Below, piece after piece: positions 6,067 through 7,766 of a stretch of 7,766 nt of DNA (the first letter of the stretch is position 1; every line of letters starts with the position of its first letter). Source of the stretch: Dehalococcoidia bacterium (lineage in GTDB: Bacteria; Chloroflexota; Dehalococcoidia; Dehalococcoidales; Fen-1064); assembly GCA_003153955.1 (NCBI GenBank), contig PMCB01000003.1, forward strand, positions 200-7,965, in the 5' to 3' direction. The notes beneath the pieces were generated by a model. It was not told the DNA's origin and ran no database searches. It saw only the letters and a list, made by a program, of their open reading frames with translations. Made by a program: the position numbers and the translations under genes.

Positions 6067-7533
6067 ATGGATGGAAAAGCTATTAGGATAAAACACCTTC
6101 AAGAAAAACCCGCGATGGCGGATATCAGAAACATTTTTATGCACGTTCTAGAGATGGTATTGCCAGAGCCTGCTTTAAAGCGTTATGTCAAGTATACCCA
6201 GGGAAATAATATTCTGATGGTAGCAGGAAAGAAATATAATCTTAGTAACTATGAACAGATAGTGGTCGTGGGCGGCGGAAAAGCAGCTAAACGTACCGGT
6301 GCCGCACTGGTGAACATACTAGGAGATAAAATTACCGCCGGAGTTTTAGACGTTTATCAAGACCAGGCTGATGAACCAATATCAGAGAGAATCAAACTTT
6401 TTGCGGCCGACCACCCGACCCCGAACGAAGAGGGATTAAAAGGGGCACGGCAGATGATAGATTTACTTAAGAATGCCGGACCCAAAACGCTGGTAATTGC
6501 TCTGATCTCTGGAGGAGGCTCTTCTTTGATGGCGATTCCGGCGGGAGCAATAAGTATTTCAGATTATCAAGACATCAGTAAATTATTAATGACCGTTCCA
6601 GCCACTATAGACGAAATTAATACCATACGCAAACACATCGATTTGCTTAAAGGTGGCAGAATGCGTAATTATGCCTCTAAAGCAGGGGCATTCATCTCCT
6701 TGGTATTGTCCGATGTACCTGTCACTAAAACAGGAATCGTAGACGATACATCCGTCATCTCTTCCGGCCCTACAGTCGGGGATAATTCGACTTTTGAGAT
6801 GGCAAAAAAAGTTCTGACAGAATACCACATCTGGGATAAAGCTCCAAAAACGGTCAAAGAATATCTTCAGGCCAATATCGGTAAAAAAGAAAATGAAACT
6901 CTCTCTAAAAATTCCCCGCTACTGGCAGATGATCAAAGTCAATATATTATTATCGCCAACAACGACCAAGCCATGGAAGCTGCAGAAGTAAAAGCAAAAG
7001 AACTGGGTTACAAAGCACATTTAGTGGGGTGGAATACGGGTAGAACCGATGATAAGATTAAAGCCGAAGTAACACTGGAAATAGAGAATATTTTCCGGGT
7101 GATTACTCCTTATCTTATTTATAAAGACCGAATTACTTTTGCCAGTTTTTCAACAGATGGTGTCGATGGACACAGCGACCTTGCCGGTGCGATCGCGGAC
7201 ATGGACACAATTAAAGAAGCCCTCCGCCACAGGATGGATTATAGCAAATTTGTGGCAATTTACGATTCTGCCACTTTCTTTAAAAAACTGGGACTTGAAA
7301 TTGAAACTGGCCCGACAGGTACCAATGTAGCCGATGTCAGCATTATTCTCATTAATAATCCGAACGATGCGCGAAGAAAGATAGCTTTTATTTTTGGCGG
7401 CGAGGCAACGGTTAATATTTTGACACCTCAAGGGAAAAAACCGGGAAACGGCGGAAGGAATACCCATCTGGTGCTTCTGGCAGCGGGAAAATTAGCACGA
7501 TTAGCCGAATGCAGTCAACAAACGGCGATATAA
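6067..7533 (+). CDS. Glycerate 2-kinase family protein (DUF4147 + MOFRL) with permuted C-terminal motifs
   Basis: MOFRL-family glycerate kinases phosphorylate D-glycerate with ATP, usually to 2-phosphoglycerate; older databases call them hydroxypyruvate reductase TtuD. The N-terminal domain is clear: GGGKAA with Lys72 (69-74), DHPTPNEEG (115-123), SGGGSSL (148-154), EINTIRKH (183-190), LKGGR (194-198), LSDVP (214-218) and SSGPT (232-236). The C-terminal domain has STDGVDG (362-368) and GPTGTNV (415-421), then GGEATV (444-449) and GNGGRN (460-465). In known members (human GLYCTK, Thermotoga TM1585) the GGE...GGRN block precedes TDGxDG, so the order here is swapped. The protein has 488 residues, somewhat longer than the 417-residue Thermotoga enzyme. 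The ATG is chosen for its AAGGA site (6055-6059), 7 bases upstream; an in-frame ATG at 5956 lies inside the DedA gene and has no support. It sits 34 bases after the DedA gene, same strand. Substrate and product are inferred from family; the permuted order makes activity less certain. Confidence 0.88.
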   Translation: MDGKAIRIKHLQEKPAMADIRNIFMHVLEMVLPEPALKRYVKYTQGNNILMVAGKKYNLSNYEQIVVVGGGKAAKRTGAALVNILGDKITAGVLDVYQDQADEPISERIKLFAADHPTPNEEGLKGARQMIDLLKNAGPKTLVIALISGGGSSLMAIPAGAISISDYQDISKLLMTVPATIDEINTIRKHIDLLKGGRMRNYASKAGAFISLVLSDVPVTKTGIVDDTSVISSGPTVGDNSTFEMAKKVLTEYHIWDKAPKTVKEYLQANIGKKENETLSKNSPLLADDQSQYIIIANNDQAMEAAEVKAKELGYKAHLVGWNTGRTDDKIKAEVTLEIENIFRVITPYLIYKDRITFASFSTDGVDGHSDLAGAIADMDTIKEALRHRMDYSKFVAIYDSATFFKKLGLEIETGPTGTNVADVSIILINNPNDARRKIAFIFGGEATVNILTPQGKKPGNGGRNTHLVLLAAGKLARLAECSQQTAI

Positions 7534-7549
7534 GATAGATTCCAGGATC

Positions 7550-7570
7550 CAATATTTGTTCGTAATATTG
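7550..7570. repeat. Inverted repeat, 7-base arms
   Basis: CAATATT (7550-7556) and AATATTG (7564-7570) are perfect reverse complements separated by 7 bases. The arms are AT-rich, so the RNA hairpin would be weak and there is no directly following T-run. It could be part of the 3' end of the kinase transcript or a protein-binding site; by itself it does not show a function. Confidence 0.45.
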
Positions 7571-7595
7571 CCACAACAAGTTGCGGTGAATTTTT
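7571..7595 (+). terminator. Weak candidate terminator after the glycerate kinase
   Basis: About 40 bases after the kinase stop, CCACAA and TTGCGG can pair around a CAAG loop with one A-C mismatch, followed by TGAA and a run of five T. The stem is short and weak, so this is only the best candidate found in the region, not a convincing terminator. The preceding inverted repeat at 7550-7570 might add to the structure. Confidence 0.25.
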
Positions 7596-7634
7596 AAATT
7601 TCCCAGGAACTAATAACACTATTTGGCTATAGTC

Positions 7635-7655
7635 GATAATATTATCATGCATGAT
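7635..7655. repeat. Two interlocked perfect 12-base palindromes
   Basis: GATAATATTATC (7635-7646) and ATCATGCATGAT (7644-7655) are each perfect palindromes and share three bases (ATC), followed by a T-run to 7660. Neither leaves a loop suited to a strong RNA hairpin, so a dimeric DNA-binding site seems more plausible than a terminator. The sequence is AT-rich, so one palindrome could be chance; two overlapping ones are more notable. Around it, 7534-7766 shows no gene, tRNA or convincing promoter. Confidence 0.4.
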
Positions 7656-7766
7656 TTTTTATTATATTGATATTTACTAATAGTTATTTCTTTGTGATAT
7701 TTATCTTTGTCTCGAATGTTGTTGGAATTATCTCCTTTACTCATTTACTAAAGGGTGCGTAAGTAA

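Noticed and set aside
7150..7467. 105-residue open frame on the minus strand inside the glycerate kinase
   Set aside because: It lies wholly antisense to conserved kinase motifs, has no recognisable domain, and is best explained as a shadow of the real gene.
7534..7766. Possible tRNA, CRISPR array or small gene in the right-hand spacer
   Set aside because: No cloverleaf-like arms, no spaced direct repeats and no open frame with a ribosome site were found. An AAAGGAGAT on the minus strand (around 7730-7740) has no ATG, GTG or TTG at a suitable distance.

Overview
This window looks like a chromosomal housekeeping region from a bacterium of moderate GC content. It holds six recognisable genes of triose-phosphate metabolism, isoprenoid synthesis and membrane maintenance, plus one unrecognised gene. 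Several details suggest an anaerobic, Chloroflexota (Dehalococcoidia-like) lineage: an archaeal-type phosphoglycerate mutase (ApgM) directly after pgk, dxs just upstream in the same direction, tpiA nearby, and Dxs motif variants such as GDGGITGG and NDNGMSIS. That placement comes from remembered gene order and motifs and is only moderately secure.

Layout from left to right. The 5' end of tpiA lies on the minus strand and runs off the left edge (1-287). A plus-strand gene of unknown function (434-934) follows, divergent from tpiA and convergent with apgM. Next is a tight minus-strand operon read right to left: dxs (3390-5276), pgk (2166-3359), apgM (955-2157). A divergent promoter region at about 5283-5373 drives dxs leftward and a plus-strand pair rightward: a DedA-family membrane protein (5373-6032) and a MOFRL-family glycerate kinase (6067-7533). 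The last 233 bases are AT-rich, show no gene, and carry palindromes.

How the genes fit together. TpiA, Pgk and ApgM form the interconversion chain from triose phosphates through 1,3-bisphosphoglycerate and 3-phosphoglycerate to 2-phosphoglycerate. Dxs draws glyceraldehyde-3-phosphate and pyruvate into the MEP isoprenoid pathway. A glycerate 2-kinase would feed 2-phosphoglycerate, the ApgM substrate/product, from glycerate. The DedA protein could act in polyprenyl-phosphate or phospholipid recycling, which would link to isoprenoid output, but this is inference.

Two observations stand out. First, the glycerate kinase has its C-terminal MOFRL motifs in the reverse of the usual order: the TDGxDG and GPTGTNV block comes before the GGE...GGRN block, so the domain looks circularly permuted. 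Second, the two genes at the divergent promoter (dxs and the DedA gene) have near-consensus sigma-70-type promoters so close to their start codons that the DedA mRNA would be leaderless and the dxs leader only a few bases long. The other five genes all have good Shine-Dalgarno sites.
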